The notes: generated by a model from the sequence alone, not told the origin. A stretch of 64,000 bases of DNA from Rhodococcus oxybenzonivorans (GCF_003130705.1 NZ_CP021354.1:4898001-4962000); one strand, 5' to 3'; positions 1-9,043 are shown, counted from the first letter of the stretch. Program-made: numbers and translations.

Positions 1-485
1 CCGACACCATCCCACCCGGCGACCTGGCCATGGCGACGAACATCAAGGTGGGCGGTCTCGTTCGTCTGTTGCACGCGGTCCGCGGCCATCTCGTGGGCGG
101 TTCCCGCTTCGTCACCATCGCCGGCTCCCTGGGTCTCGAACCCGGTCCGCTCGATGCCGCGCCCGGCACGGCGAACGCGGCTGTGTTCAACCTGATGCGC
201 CAACTCAGTGCCCTGTACGGTCCGAAGGGTGTCACCACCCACACGATCGCGCCCGGGCCGGTGGACACTCCGAGGCTGCGCGCCTTCGTCGAGAACGAAT
301 CCGCCGAAACCGGACAGGATCCGGAGGACATCTGGAAGCGTTACCACGCCAAGACCACCCTCGGACGGTTGCCCACACTCGACGAGATCGGCTGGGTCGT
401 CGAAACGCTGCTCGCTCCCGAGGCCGCGGTCCTGCACGGCTCGGTGATCAACGTCGACGCCGGAACCCGCCACGGAATCGCCTGA
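1..485 (+). CDS. Short-chain dehydrogenase/reductase, 3' part (starts before window)
   Basis: The reading frame is open from the first base, so the ATG at 30 is internal to a gene beginning outside the window. The visible part is the C-terminal two thirds of an SDR: a hydrophobic strand ending in 'FVTIAGSLG', then 'IAPGPVDTPRL' (the PG motif after the active site) and a C-terminal 'VINVDAGTRHGIA' typical of SDRs. The usual Tyr-x3-Lys pair is not obvious: where YxxxK is expected the protein reads 'APGTANAA', so it may be a non-canonical SDR or lack dehydrogenase activity. It lies 29 nt upstream of a tautomerase gene on the same strand, probably in one transcript. The substrate cannot be inferred. 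Confidence 0.75.
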   Translation, partial: DTIPPGDLAMATNIKVGGLVRLLHAVRGHLVGGSRFVTIAGSLGLEPGPLDAAPGTANAAVFNLMRQLSALYGPKGVTTHTIAPGPVDTPRLRAFVENESAETGQDPEDIWKRYHAKTTLGRLPTLDEIGWVVETLLAPEAAVLHGSVINVDAGTRHGIA

Positions 486-514
486 CCACCACCCACCGAA
501 AGGACCCGCAACCC

Positions 515-934
515 ATGCCTGTCGCGCACTTCCACCTCGTCGACGGCGCCTACACCGCCGAGCAGCACCGAGAGCTACTCACCGCGGCAAGTCGCTGCTA
601 CTCCGAGGTCCTCGGCTCGCCGATCGAACGGGTCCGCGTCTTCATCATCCGATATCATCCCGACGATGTCGCCGTCGCAGCAAACACCGTTACAGACGGT
701 GCTCCTGCAGCTCCGTACTTCACGGCGATCGTGCTCGCCGACCGACCCGCCCGTCAGCGACAGGAACTTGCCGCGCGGTTCACCGACCTAATCGTCGAGG
801 TCCTCGGTGCGCAGCGATCACTCGTCCGAGGACAGATCGTCGAAATCGCCCCGGAAAACTGGACGATTGCCGGGACCGCGGCAGCCACGACCCGGGCCGA
901 TGAAATTGCCGACCGGGCGCAGTCGCTACCCTGA
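515..934 (+). CDS. Tautomerase-superfamily protein with N-terminal Pro
   Basis: The 139-aa product begins Met-Pro-Val-Ala, which leaves Pro as residue 1 after Met removal. Pro-1 is the catalytic base of 4-oxalocrotonate tautomerase-type enzymes, which interconvert enol and keto forms of ring-cleavage products. The chain is about twice the length of 4-OT subunits, matching the longer tautomerases of actinobacteria. A ribosome site (AAAGGA) sits about 12 nt before the ATG. It follows the SDR closely, and its context of methoxyphenol P450s and an extradiol dioxygenase suggests a role in meta-cleavage catabolism. That role is inferred from neighbours only. Confidence 0.7.
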   Translation: MPVAHFHLVDGAYTAEQHRELLTAASRCYSEVLGSPIERVRVFIIRYHPDDVAVAANTVTDGAPAAPYFTAIVLADRPARQRQELAARFTDLIVEVLGAQRSLVRGQIVEIAPENWTIAGTAAATTRADEIADRAQSLP

Positions 935-984
935 TCCCCACTTGCGTATGGGCGGCGACGACATTCGTTGCGGCCGCCCATCGT

Positions 985-1475
985 TCGCCCCGCCCGGTTC
1001 CGGCAGGTCGTCGTGCGCGCGCCCCCGGGAACTACTCATCTCGCGTCTACGCGGTCGCGTCGAGGGTTGCCGCGGTCTCGTTCGCGTCGTCCACCGTCGA
1101 CATGTTGGCCCCGGCCCCCACCGAGGGGATGCTTGCGACCAATCCCGCGCAACTCCATCGCACCGAAGGTCTCGCGCGGGTTCAGCGCGTGATCGAACAG
1201 ATCTCCACCACGCCGACATCACGCTGTCGGACATCGCAACGGGTGCGGAATGTCACTGCGGACGGTACACAAGCTATTCAGTGCGGCGGGCACCGCGACG
1301 CGTGCATGGCTGTACCAACCCCGCCTCGAGCGCGCACGAAAGTATCTGCTCACCAGAGATCTTTACGTAGCGGACATCAGCGACCGCGTCGGCTTCCGCA
1401 ACGTGTCCCATTTCGGCGGTTGTTCCGCAATACCTTCGGCCGAGCCCGGGCCTGTACCGGACAAAGCACGCGCGC
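985..1475 (+). pseudogene. Degraded AraC-family regulator
   Basis: Pieces in different frames line up with the intact AraC protein encoded at 4061-5080. Around 1000-1050 a fragment reads 'RPRELLISRL' (intact copy 'APRQLLISRL'). At 1250-1417 the HTH region reads 'SLRTVHKLFSAAGTATRAWL' and continues to 'DISDRVGFRNVSHF'. At 1415-1450 another frame gives 'RRLFRNTFGRAR'. Several frameshifts and an internal deletion separate them, so no functional regulator can be made. It appears to be a decayed paralogue of the neighbouring regulator. Confidence 0.75.
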
Positions 1476-1689
1476 AGAGGCTCGTGATGTTCTGTGCCGG
1501 AGGCATGTTCAAGGAAGAACGGTGTCCTCGTTGCTGAAGAGCATCGTGATACCACCGGTGGCGAAGTTCCTGAGATCCCCGGCGGCGAATCGGGCGACCC
1601 CCGGGCACCTGCCGGACCAGCGGCAGGTGTTTTGCGGCGTAGAACAATTCTTGTTCTCGGCGTCCTAGGTCGAATTGGGGACTGCGGGA

Positions 1690-2719
1690 TCACACGGCCT
1701 CGGCTGCCGGCCGCGGGGCGTTCACCGTGAACTCCTCCTTGAAGATCAACCGCGGCGACATGCGGCGGCGTTTCAAGGCCTTGACGGCGGCGACGACCAT
1801 CGCGGGCGGTCCGCAAAGGTATGCGCTGTGGCCACGGCAACTGGCGAAGTCACCCAGCACGGCGTCGGTGAACCATTCCCGTTGCCCCGTCCCAGTTCTC
1901 CTCACTGAGCACCGGGTGATAGTGGAATCGGGAATCGGTCGCCTCCATCGCGCGGAAGCACTCGACGTCGTAGAGGTCGGCTTCCCGGCGACCACCGTGG
2001 TAGAGGTGAATCGCCGGTAGCAGATCGTGGTCCAGTGCATGCCGAACAATCGATTTGAGCGGTGCGAGCCCGGTGCCTCCGCCGATCAGGATGGCCGACT
2101 CCTCCCGGGATCCGACGACACCGAACTGGCCGAGCGGTCCACGCAGATCGATGCGGTCACCCACCGCGAGTGAGTCGAAGATCCAGCCCTCGGTGGCGAG
2201 GCCGCCCGCCGTATTCCGGACGTGGAATTCGAGCAGCCGTTGCTCGGACGGCGGGTTCGCCATCGAATACTGGCGCGCGACACCGGAGCCCGGCACGATC
2301 AGTTCGGCGTACTGACCGGCGTCGAACTCCATCGGCTCGTCGAGTTCGACGACGAGCCTGCGGGTCTGCCGAGCGATGTCGGACAGTTCCCGTACCGTGC
2401 CTGTGTAGTCGCGGAGGGGGTGCATCGGCCGGCCGGGGTCGGCGTCGTTCACGGGAGCGACGGTCAGGTCTCCGTGCGGTTTCGACTGGCAGGCCAGCGC
2501 GAGTCCCGACGAGCGTTCGTCGGTGGAGAGGATGGTCTCGTCGGCGGCGCCGTGGTCGACCTCCCCGCAGAGAACCCGGATCTTGCACGTGCCACAGGTC
2601 CCCTGTGAACAGGCGTGCGGAAGCCAGCGATTCGCCCGCAATGCGGCTTCCAGGACCGACGTGCCGGGTGCGACCGGGAACGCCCCGTCCTGCCCCGACA
2701 CCGTCACCATGCGGTCCAT
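1690..2719 (-). pseudogene. GcoB-type P450 reductase, broken by a 1-nt frameshift
   Basis: This is a fused [2Fe-2S]-FAD-NAD(P)H reductase that would feed electrons to the adjacent CYP255A P450. The first 280 residues are intact: 'CSQGTCGTCKIRVLCGE' ligates the 2Fe-2S cluster, 'RQYSMANPP' binds FAD, and 'GGGTGLAPLKSI' starts the nucleotide domain. After 'WDGATGMV' the frame shifts and stops at 1850. The missing C-terminus ('TDAVLGDFASC...YLCGPPAMV...FKEEF') continues in the next frame down to 1690. Removing one A from the + strand AA at 1871-1872 restores one continuous protein. It starts 3 nt beyond the P450 stop codon. A sequencing error cannot be excluded. If real, the P450 must borrow another reductase, for example the one at 11695. 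Confidence 0.8.
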
Positions 2720-2722
2720 CGG

Positions 2723-3937
2723 TCAGACCTCCCAGGTGACGTGCAGGCCCTGCGGCCCGCGGAATGTCCATCCCCAGAACTGCGGGGAGCGGTCGGGATC
2801 GGGCTCGATGTTCGGGATCGTCTCGAACAGTTCCTCGAGTGCGATCCGCACGATCGCGGTACCGAGATACGTTCCGGCGCAGGCATGATTTCCCGCACCG
2901 AACGCCAGATGCGGCATGATCGGTCGGTCGATCTCGTAAGCCTCCGCGTTTCCCCAGACGGACTCGTCGCGATTGGCCGAACCGTACGCCAGCATGACCG
3001 GTGTTCCCGCCGGCAGGTCGATGCCGCCGACGGTGACATCGCGGCCCGCGACCTTCACCGCCGCACTCCAGATCGGCGCCACCCAGCGTGCGCCCTCGTT
3101 GACGGCGCGCGGAATGAGTGTGGGGTCGTCGACGACGCGTTCGAGCTGGTCGGGATGCTGAAATAGCCCTGCGAGGGTGGTCGTCATGACGTGTCCGGGC
3201 TCCTGAAGGGCGCCGAGCAGGAACACGTAGATGTTCGGATAGATCTCGGACCGGTCGCGGACCTGACCGTCGGGCATCCCGTCGTGCAGCCAGTGCGAGA
3301 TCAGGGTGTGGTCGGGATGTTCGGTCCAGTGATCGAGCATCGGGTCGACAGCGGCGACGATCTCGGCCTTGACCCGGTCACCGGCCTCGAACGGCCCTGG
3401 GCTGGCGAAGTCTCCGTTCTCGTCGACTTCCGCGTTCCCGTACGACTGCGCCAGCGTCTGGAACCAGTGCACCAAGGTCTCCGAAGGGATTTCGGTGAGA
3501 CCCATCAGGTCGCCGACCGAACGCACACTGATCGGCGCGAAGTAGGCCTCCTGGATGTCTGCGGCACCCAGATCCTCGATACCCTCGAGGAGGCTACGCG
3601 CCTGCGGCCGGACCAGCGCTTCGACATAGGAGTCCACGGCGCTGGGCCGTAGTTGGGGATCGATCCATTCGCGAAGCTTCTTGTGCTGCTCACCATTGGA
3701 GGCGAGTACGGTACCCTCTCCGAAGGTTCGTCCTCCCGACGGGGCGATCACCGTGGACCAGGTGTCCGAATCCTGCGCGATCTGCAGGCAGAGGTCGCGC
3801 GATGCCACGACATACATTCCCACCGCCGAAACGAACGCCACGGGGGCCTCCCGCCGGAGCCGGTCGTAGATCGGATTCGGATCACGATCGAGTTCCTCCA
3901 TGGTGATCGATTCGATCCACGTGGTGTTGGTGGTCAT
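2723..3937 (-). CDS. CYP255A-family cytochrome P450 (GcoA-like aryl-O-demethylase), copy 2
   Basis: A 404-aa P450 closely resembling guaiacol O-demethylase GcoA of Amycolatopsis and the CYP255A enzymes of Rhodococcus. It shares 'GGRTFG', 'VDENGDF', '[10 protein letters not shown]', 'LQEPGH', 'APIWSA', the heme loop 'FGAGNHACAG' and a C-terminal 'FWGWTFRGPQGLHVTWEV'. The family removes O-methyl or O-ethyl groups from 2-alkoxyphenols, giving catechol and aldehyde. Start at 3937 is chosen because AGAGGAGA lies just upstream and the N-terminus matches copy 1; the reading frame itself extends further. The position matching GcoA Phe169 is Tyr ('SYGNAE') and that matching Thr296 is Ala, so specificity probably differs from copy 1. 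The gene is divergent from an AraC regulator. Confidence 0.88.
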   Translation of the reverse strand: MTTNTTWIESITMEELDRDPNPIYDRLRREAPVAFVSAVGMYVVASRDLCLQIAQDSDTWSTVIAPSGGRTFGEGTVLASNGEQHKKLREWIDPQLRPSAVDSYVEALVRPQARSLLEGIEDLGAADIQEAYFAPISVRSVGDLMGLTEIPSETLVHWFQTLAQSYGNAEVDENGDFASPGPFEAGDRVKAEIVAAVDPMLDHWTEHPDHTLISHWLHDGMPDGQVRDRSEIYPNIYVFLLGALQEPGHVMTTTLAGLFQHPDQLERVVDDPTLIPRAVNEGARWVAPIWSAAVKVAGRDVTVGGIDLPAGTPVMLAYGSANRDESVWGNAEAYEIDRPIMPHLAFGAGNHACAGTYLGTAIVRIALEELFETIPNIEPDPDRSPQFWGWTFRGPQGLHVTWEV

Positions 3938-4060
3938 CGCGTTGTCTCCTCTGAAGTCGTTCGCAACATTCGAAGTGGGCGCGGCCCGAACTCTTCGGGG
4001 GTCGTACGCGCGGGAAATCCCTGTGATCTGGAACACTAGAAGGCGGAGGTGTGATCGAAC

Positions 4061-5080
4061 ATGACCGACAGTGCTCAGAAGGATGACTCCGCCTGCACCG
4101 ACAACAACGCCGAGATGGTGCTGAGTACGCGCGAGCTGGAGTCGACCGAAGGACGCATGCGCTGGGCGGACACCCTCGACTCCACCTACTGCGAGATGGA
4201 CGTCGACTGGCCCGACAAACACGCCCGGTTTGCTGCAGAACTGTCGGTGCGCCCGTTCGGGGACCTGACCGTGAGTGTGGTGCACGCCGATCCGCACACG
4301 GTGGTGCGCACGCCGGAGATGATTCGGTCCGACCCCAACGATGACTATCTTTTATGTCTGATCACCCGGGGAACGGCCACTCTTCAGCAGCACTCACGGA
4401 CCGCGGTTCTCGAGCAGGGGGCGTTCGGCATCCTCGACTCGGCGGCACCGTTCGTCGTGGACGGGAAGACCGAATTCAAGCAGGTCGTGCTGCGCGCGCC
4501 CCGCCAACTTCTGATCTCCCGGCTGCCCGCGGAGGCCATGGACCAGGTCACCGGCCTGGGGATGTCCGGACAGAACGGGCTGAGCGGTCTCGTCTCGCGC
4601 TTTCTCGTCGACATCGCGACCACCGATGACCGGTTGTCGGTGGGGTCGTCAGCATCGGTCGCCGTGTCCGCCGTCGAGATGCTCTCATCCGTCCTCACCG
4701 AGCAGGCACGTCCGCTGACCGCGACGATGCGGGTCCACCACGATGATCTCCGGACGGTGCAGCAGACCATGGCGCGGTACCTGCACGACCCCGACCATTC
4801 GACGGCGGAGATCGGTGCCGAACTGGGAATGTCGTTGCGTTACATCCACAAACTGTTCAGCATCGCAGGCACCACCCCGCGCACGTGGCTGTACCAGTTG
4901 CGCCTGGACCGCGCCCGGGGGCAGCTTCTCGGCACCGAGTCGACGGTCGCCGAGATCAGCGACCGGGTCGGTTTCCGCGACGTCTCACACTTCAGCCGCG
5001 CTTTCCGTAAGCGGTTCGGCGCCAGCCCAGCGCATTTTCGTGAGCAGCACGGCAGGAACGGCGGCGCGGCCGGAGCGTGA
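4061..5080 (+). CDS. AraC-family transcriptional regulator, divergent from CYP255A copy 2
   Basis: This 339-aa protein has an N-terminal AraC-binding-like domain (about residues 30-200, including 'FGILDSAAPFVVDG') and a C-terminal double helix-turn-helix ('ELGMSLRYIHKLFSIAG' and 'VAEISDRVGFRDVSHFSRAF', about residues 245-330). The ATG follows GGAGG at about 9 nt. It shares a 123-nt promoter region with the divergent P450 gene, so it is probably that system's activator, as AraC-type regulators are for other CYP255A and thc systems. Its leader and first codons have a degenerate copy exactly 3800 nt downstream, and a decayed paralogue lies at 985-1475. The inducer is probably a methoxyphenol, but this is inference. 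Confidence 0.85.
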   Translation: MTDSAQKDDSACTDNNAEMVLSTRELESTEGRMRWADTLDSTYCEMDVDWPDKHARFAAELSVRPFGDLTVSVVHADPHTVVRTPEMIRSDPNDDYLLCLITRGTATLQQHSRTAVLEQGAFGILDSAAPFVVDGKTEFKQVVLRAPRQLLISRLPAEAMDQVTGLGMSGQNGLSGLVSRFLVDIATTDDRLSVGSSASVAVSAVEMLSSVLTEQARPLTATMRVHHDDLRTVQQTMARYLHDPDHSTAEIGAELGMSLRYIHKLFSIAGTTPRTWLYQLRLDRARGQLLGTESTVAEISDRVGFRDVSHFSRAFRKRFGASPAHFREQHGRNGGAAGA

Positions 5081-5125
5081 CTCGCGGCCGCCGATTGACG
5101 TAGAACCATAAGTTGCCTTCCGTCC

Positions 5126-6308
5126 CTACCCGGTGTGTGCGCCCGAAGATCTGACGCGCCAACACCCACCGCTGGATTTCGTTGGCGCCTTCCTAAATCT
5201 CGCCGATCTTGCTGTCACGGTGGATGGCCTCCACCGGGCCCCCTGTGCCGTCGGCGCCGAGCGACCGCACAAAGCCGAGTCCACCGAAGGCCTGCACGGC
5301 ATCCCGGGCGATCCGCGCGGCCAGATCCGTGCCCCGCAGTTTCGCCATCGCCGCCTCGGGTTCGGGGAACCGCTCGCCGACGTCGAGCCGCAGTGCCGCT
5401 TTGAGATACACGGTGCGCACTCCAAATCCGCAGCGTAGTCCGCCATCACGAACTGCCAGTGCTGCTTCGAGGCCAGCGACGCACCGAACGCGTGCCGGGA
5501 CTTCAGATGGTAGACGGTCCGATCGAATGCGGCCTGCGCCATGCCGACGCGCGCAGCACCGATCCCGATGCGTCCGTAAATCAGGATCTGCAACGCGATT
5601 CGGAGTCCACCCCGACCCGTCCGAGCACCGAATCCGGGCGCGGCGGACGTCGTCGAGATGAACATCGGCGGTGATCTGCCCACGATTCCCCAGCTTGCGG
5701 TCGGGGATCCGATCGCGACACCCGGTGCATTGGTGGCACGATGAAGGTCGTCAGGCCGAGCCCAGTGCGTGCGAGCACCACCACCACACCGGCGACGACG
5801 GAGTTGGTGATCCACCGTTTCCGGCCGCGCAGAATCCAGCCGTCACCGTCCGGGACCGCTTCGGTGGACACGGCGTCGGGGGACAAGTCGCTGGACACGC
5901 CGGTTCGCTGGTCACGAAGGCACCCACGATCTCCCCTCGACGAGGGGCCGCAGCCAGCGGCGTCGCTGCTCGTCCGCGCCCTGGTCGAGCACGGTACCCG
6001 CGAGGATGCAGTGCTCGTCCAAGATGGCGGCACGCTATTGGAGTAATAACCCAGTTCTCCACCGCGACCGCGGTCGCGGTGGCGCGGTGCGTCAGGCCGG
6101 CGCCGCCGACATCGGAGGGAACGGGATCCGGAACAGTCCCTCCGCGGCCATGGCTACGAACGCATCACGCGGGAAGCCGTCGAGCCGCTCGTCGCCGCCG
6201 GCGATGTGATGCGCAACGGGCTCAATCGCTTGGTCGCGAAGTCGCGCACCCGCACACGAAGGCCGCGAACCTCGTTCGGGACAACAGGTCGTGATACAAC
6301 TCGTCGGC
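5126..6308 (-). pseudogene. Acyl-CoA dehydrogenase, multiply frameshifted
   Basis: Read from high to low coordinates on the minus strand, fragments in all three frames make up one acyl-CoA dehydrogenase. They include 'FPRDAFVAMAAEGLFRIPFP' (N-terminal helices), 'GAFVTSEPACPAT', 'GRKRWITNS', 'GLTTFIVPP', 'LKSRHAFGASLASKQHWQF', 'DAVQAFGGLGFVRSLGADG' and 'EAIHRDSKIGEI'. At least five frame changes are needed, so the gene is dead. Its 5' end is fused directly to a truncated hydratase remnant, which points to a deletion between two former neighbours. In life it probably oxidised an acyl-CoA from side-chain or ring-cleavage catabolism. Confidence 0.8.
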
Positions 6309-6896
6309 GCCCAGATTCGTGAAGTGCGCGGCAAAACGCGCACCCGACTCACCCGCACCGCGTAGGTCATCCCGCCCGTGAGCACCTCCCAGCCGGCCTC
6401 GATGGCGTCGCACCGTTCGGCGAGCGTGTTGGCCGCGAACGTCAACGCTTCGGCCGGATGCCCGTGCACCGCAGCACCGGTCGCGGAATCGACGATCTCC
6501 CTGTCGACCTCGAGCAGGCATGCCTCGAGCGCAAGGTCGAGGTCTTCCGGCCGCCGGCTGATCGGCCCGGTGACGTAGCGTCCGGACGGATTGTTGTCGG
6601 CCGCGGCGTCCATCATCGAAAACATCTAGCCAGAGAACCGGCTGTCGGTGTTCTCGATCGCGCCCACGACACGGTCGACGGCAGCCAGCGCCGTTGCCGC
6701 ACTCACCCCACGCGACCCACCTTGTGCCCCTTGACGAGGTCGCCGCCGAGCGCCCACTCCTCGACCTACAACTGCTGAATGCGGTAGGCGAATTCGATCG
6801 ACGCGTCGGGATGCTCCGGGGTAAGCGGGTCGATAGGTTCGCCCGTCCGGACACCTCCATCAACCGGTCGGCGGCCTTACGTGCGACGGTATCCAA
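6309..6896 (-). pseudogene. 2-keto-4-pentenoate hydratase / oxalocrotonate decarboxylase family remnant
   Basis: Frame-jumping fragments match the MhpD/DmpH hydratase-decarboxylase family: 'VARKAADRLMEV' at the start, 'SGRYVTGPISRRPEDLDL', 'ACLLEVDREIVDSATGAAV', 'HPAEALTFAANTLAERCDAI', 'AGWEVLTGGMT' and, in another frame, 'GARFAAHFTNLG'. These enzymes act after extradiol ring cleavage. A stop codon and frameshifts interrupt the chain near 6627, and the C-terminus runs straight into the acyl-CoA dehydrogenase remnant. It is a non-functional relic of a meta-cleavage pathway. Confidence 0.7.
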
Positions 6897-6944
6897 GGCA
6901 CCTCTGCGCTGTGTCTGTCGTTTCGGTCTTCGGATGACGGGAGG

Positions 6945-7781
6945 TCAGGAGGCCAGGGCCGGCCGGTGCGGTTCGGGAACCTCCCTGGTCGTGGCGGGTG
7001 TGGCGTGGGTCGTGTTGCCGACCGCGTGGGACACCTCGCGAGCCGCTGCCATGACAGCGCGGGTGAACTCGACGCGACGGGTTACGAAACGGCTGACCGG
7101 GACGCTCATGCTCACCGCGGCCACCACCGAACCCATGTCGTCGCGCACCGGCGCGGCCACGCAGTGAACCTCCGAGACGGCTTCACCGAGGTCGTAGGCG
7201 TGGCCGGCAGACCGCGCCACCGACAACGCGTCGAGCAGTGCCCTGGCATTGGTGATCGTCGACGGCGTGTGCCTGCGCAACTGGCGACCGGCCAGGTAAC
7301 GGCGCAGTTCGTTCTCCCCCAGACTGGCCAGGAGTACCTTCCCCACCGCTGTGCAATGTGCTTCGAGACGGGTACCGACCCGTGCACCCTGCACGGTGAT
7401 GTTGTGCGTACCGACCACCTTGTCGACGTACAACACGTGCCACCGCTCCATCACCGCGAGGTGGCTGGTTTCGCCGTACCGATCGACGAGGTCCTCGATG
7501 ACCGGCGACGCGCAGGATCGCACGTCGACAGTGCCCCGCAGAGTTTCGCCGAGTTCGATCACCCGCCACCCGATCCGGTAGCGACCTCGGGTGCGGCACT
7601 GGAGCAGTCCGGTGTCGACCAGACTCGACAGCAAGGCGTGCGCACTCGATCGGGGGACGTCGATGGCAGCGGCGACCTCGGAGACTCCCCATTCCGGCTG
7701 CGCCGCGGTGAAGAGATCCAACACCGGCCCGATCTTTTGGACTGTCTGCAGTGCCGCCAAAGTGTCCGTCCTTCCATCCAC
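6945..7781 (-). CDS. IclR-family transcriptional regulator
   Basis: A 278-aa protein with an N-terminal winged helix ('LDLFTAAQPEWGVSEVAAA...RSSAHALLSSLVDTGLL', about residues 20-65) and the C-terminal IclR effector domain ('HCTAVGKVLLASL', 'AVSEVHCVAAPV', 'VVAAVSMSVP'). The start is GTG at 7781; an ATG at 7777 is in the wrong frame. The ribosome site is weak. It is intact although flanked on both sides by pseudogenes. IclR proteins often control aromatic catabolism, so its lost target may have been the acyl-CoA dehydrogenase/hydratase pair just downstream. The current target is unknown. Confidence 0.85.
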   Translation of the reverse strand: MDGRTDTLAALQTVQKIGPVLDLFTAAQPEWGVSEVAAAIDVPRSSAHALLSSLVDTGLLQCRTRGRYRIGWRVIELGETLRGTVDVRSCASPVIEDLVDRYGETSHLAVMERWHVLYVDKVVGTHNITVQGARVGTRLEAHCTAVGKVLLASLGENELRRYLAGRQLRRHTPSTITNARALLDALSVARSAGHAYDLGEAVSEVHCVAAPVRDDMGSVVAAVSMSVPVSRFVTRRVEFTRAVMAAAREVSHAVGNTTHATPATTREVPEPHRPALAS

Positions 7782-7816
7782 GGATCGGCGTGGTTGCGCG
7801 GGTGCACAACCACCGA

Positions 7817-7905
7817 CCGCCTGTGACTTGGAACACTAGGAGATGAGCGTCGGTGGAACCATGACCACCAGCGCACGGATGGATGACTGCGCGCGCACCA
7901 CCCTT
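7817..7905 (+). pseudogene. Repeat of the AraC promoter and first codons (remnant)
   Basis: This stretch lines up gaplessly with 4017-4105, exactly 3800 nt away. 'CTGTGACTTGGAACACTA' corresponds to 'CTGTGATCTGGAACACTA', and the ATG at 7861 corresponds to the regulator's ATG at 4061. The next residues read 'MTTSARMDDCARTT' against 'MTDSAQKDDSACTD'. Similarity ends near 7905, where a DUF3068 remnant begins on the other strand. It is the stub of a duplicated regulator gene and preserves its operator/promoter region. Confidence 0.7.
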
Positions 7906-7919
7906 TCGCCGGGCTTGCC

Positions 7920-8218
7920 CGGCCGCCTCGAGGGTGATGTCATCGTGGGCCACTGCGGTGTCACCGTCGGTGCTGGATACGTAGGTGTGACGGTTAACGG
8001 TCACGGGAAAACCCCGAGGCGATGACGTTGGGGATGTCACCGGCTTGTAGAGCCTGAGCATTGAGCAATGTTCCGGTGCCCTCCTACACCGGATCGACGT
8101 CGAGGTCACCGGGCAGTTTCGACAGTGAGGGCACCAGCACCAACCGTAGCAGGGCAGCGAAAGCAATGAACGCTACTCCCAGTGCGACAGGAATTTTCGA
8201 AGATCGTCTGACAAGCAT
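7920..8218 (-). pseudogene. DUF3068 (PorA-family-like) N-terminal remnant
   Basis: From the ATG at 8218 the protein begins 'MLVRRSSKIPVALGVAFIAF', a basic N-terminus followed by a membrane segment, then 'KLPGDLDVDPV' and an in-frame TAG at 8084-8086. Translation past that stop continues sensibly ('EGTGTLLNAQALQAGDIPN'), so TAC to TAG is likely. After another frame change it reads 'VTVNRHTYVSSTDGDTAV', also typical of the family, and is then lost at about 7920. DUF3068 proteins are membrane-anchored proteins of mycolata. This copy is truncated and inactive. Confidence 0.6.
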
Positions 8219-8391
8219 CGATCGTTCCTTCGTGTACTCGTTGGGTAGATGAGGGACATGCGCACTGCCAGGGCGAACAACCGGGAACCCTGCTGATCCC
8301 CTTGTCCCGATGTCCCGACGCAGGCGCCTTCCGGCCCGGTTCGCAAAGCACACTGGGTGACCGGTAGCCGACGTAATGCCTAACGGCGATA

Positions 8392-8907
8392 GTGAAGGGA
8401 GTCCGTGTCGTAGACAGATTCGATGCAGCGATCGTCGAGTTCGCGTGCCAATGGTTGCCCTACGGCACCCCGCCACCCGAGAAGCTCCTCACACGGTTCG
8501 CGATGTCGAGTAGTAGGTACGAACAGCAGCTCGCGCGAATCCTCGATGACTATCCATCCCAGTTGCCGGTTGAAGACAGACGAAGGCTCTGGCTGCAGCT
8601 GGTCGACAAACCGGCACTACCAGTAGCGGCGGGGTCGCCGATCAAGGCGCACCGCCCCTGCCGCTCCCCCATGATCGAACCGACCGCGCGAGGGGCCGCG
8701 TCGGAGACGGGACGAGTGGGGAGACCTGTTCTAACGGTCCCGACAGGCCGGAAAACGCAATCTAGCGCCGAAGAGATCCGCGTTGCGCAGAGTTGCCCAG
8801 TTTCCGAACTATGTCGGGGTGATTTCCGTCGCTTGTTCGGCAATTCTGGATTGTGTAGCGGAGAGCAAGTGATTCGGATCAAGATCGTGACATCGGACAC
8901 GAGCTGA
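8392..8907 (+). CDS. Small DUF3263-like protein
   Basis: The GTG start gives a 171-aa frame, but only the first 70 residues look conserved: 'AAIVEFACQWLPYG...EKLLTRFAMSSSRYEQQL'. This resembles the short actinobacterial DUF3263 helical domain and also the protein encoded at 18122-18334. The remaining 100 residues have no recognisable features, so the original gene may have ended near 8600 before a frameshift or stop loss. The fold looks HTH-like and regulation is a plausible role, but function is unknown. It lies upstream of the ring-cleavage dioxygenase. Confidence 0.45.
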   Translation: MKGVRVVDRFDAAIVEFACQWLPYGTPPPEKLLTRFAMSSSRYEQQLARILDDYPSQLPVEDRRRLWLQLVDKPALPVAAGSPIKAHRPCRSPMIEPTARGAASETGRVGRPVLTVPTGRKTQSSAEEIRVAQSCPVSELCRGDFRRLFGNSGLCSGEQVIRIKIVTSDTS

Positions 8908-9043
8908 TACCCAGTCGGCAAGGACCGAAGCGCCAGACAACGCCACTCCGCACTGGTCCCGGTCGCCGGGGGGCACACACCCTCACGACGCGATCGGACA
9001 GCGGACACTGCCGATCTCAGGCAGGCAACAAAGGAGACGACCT

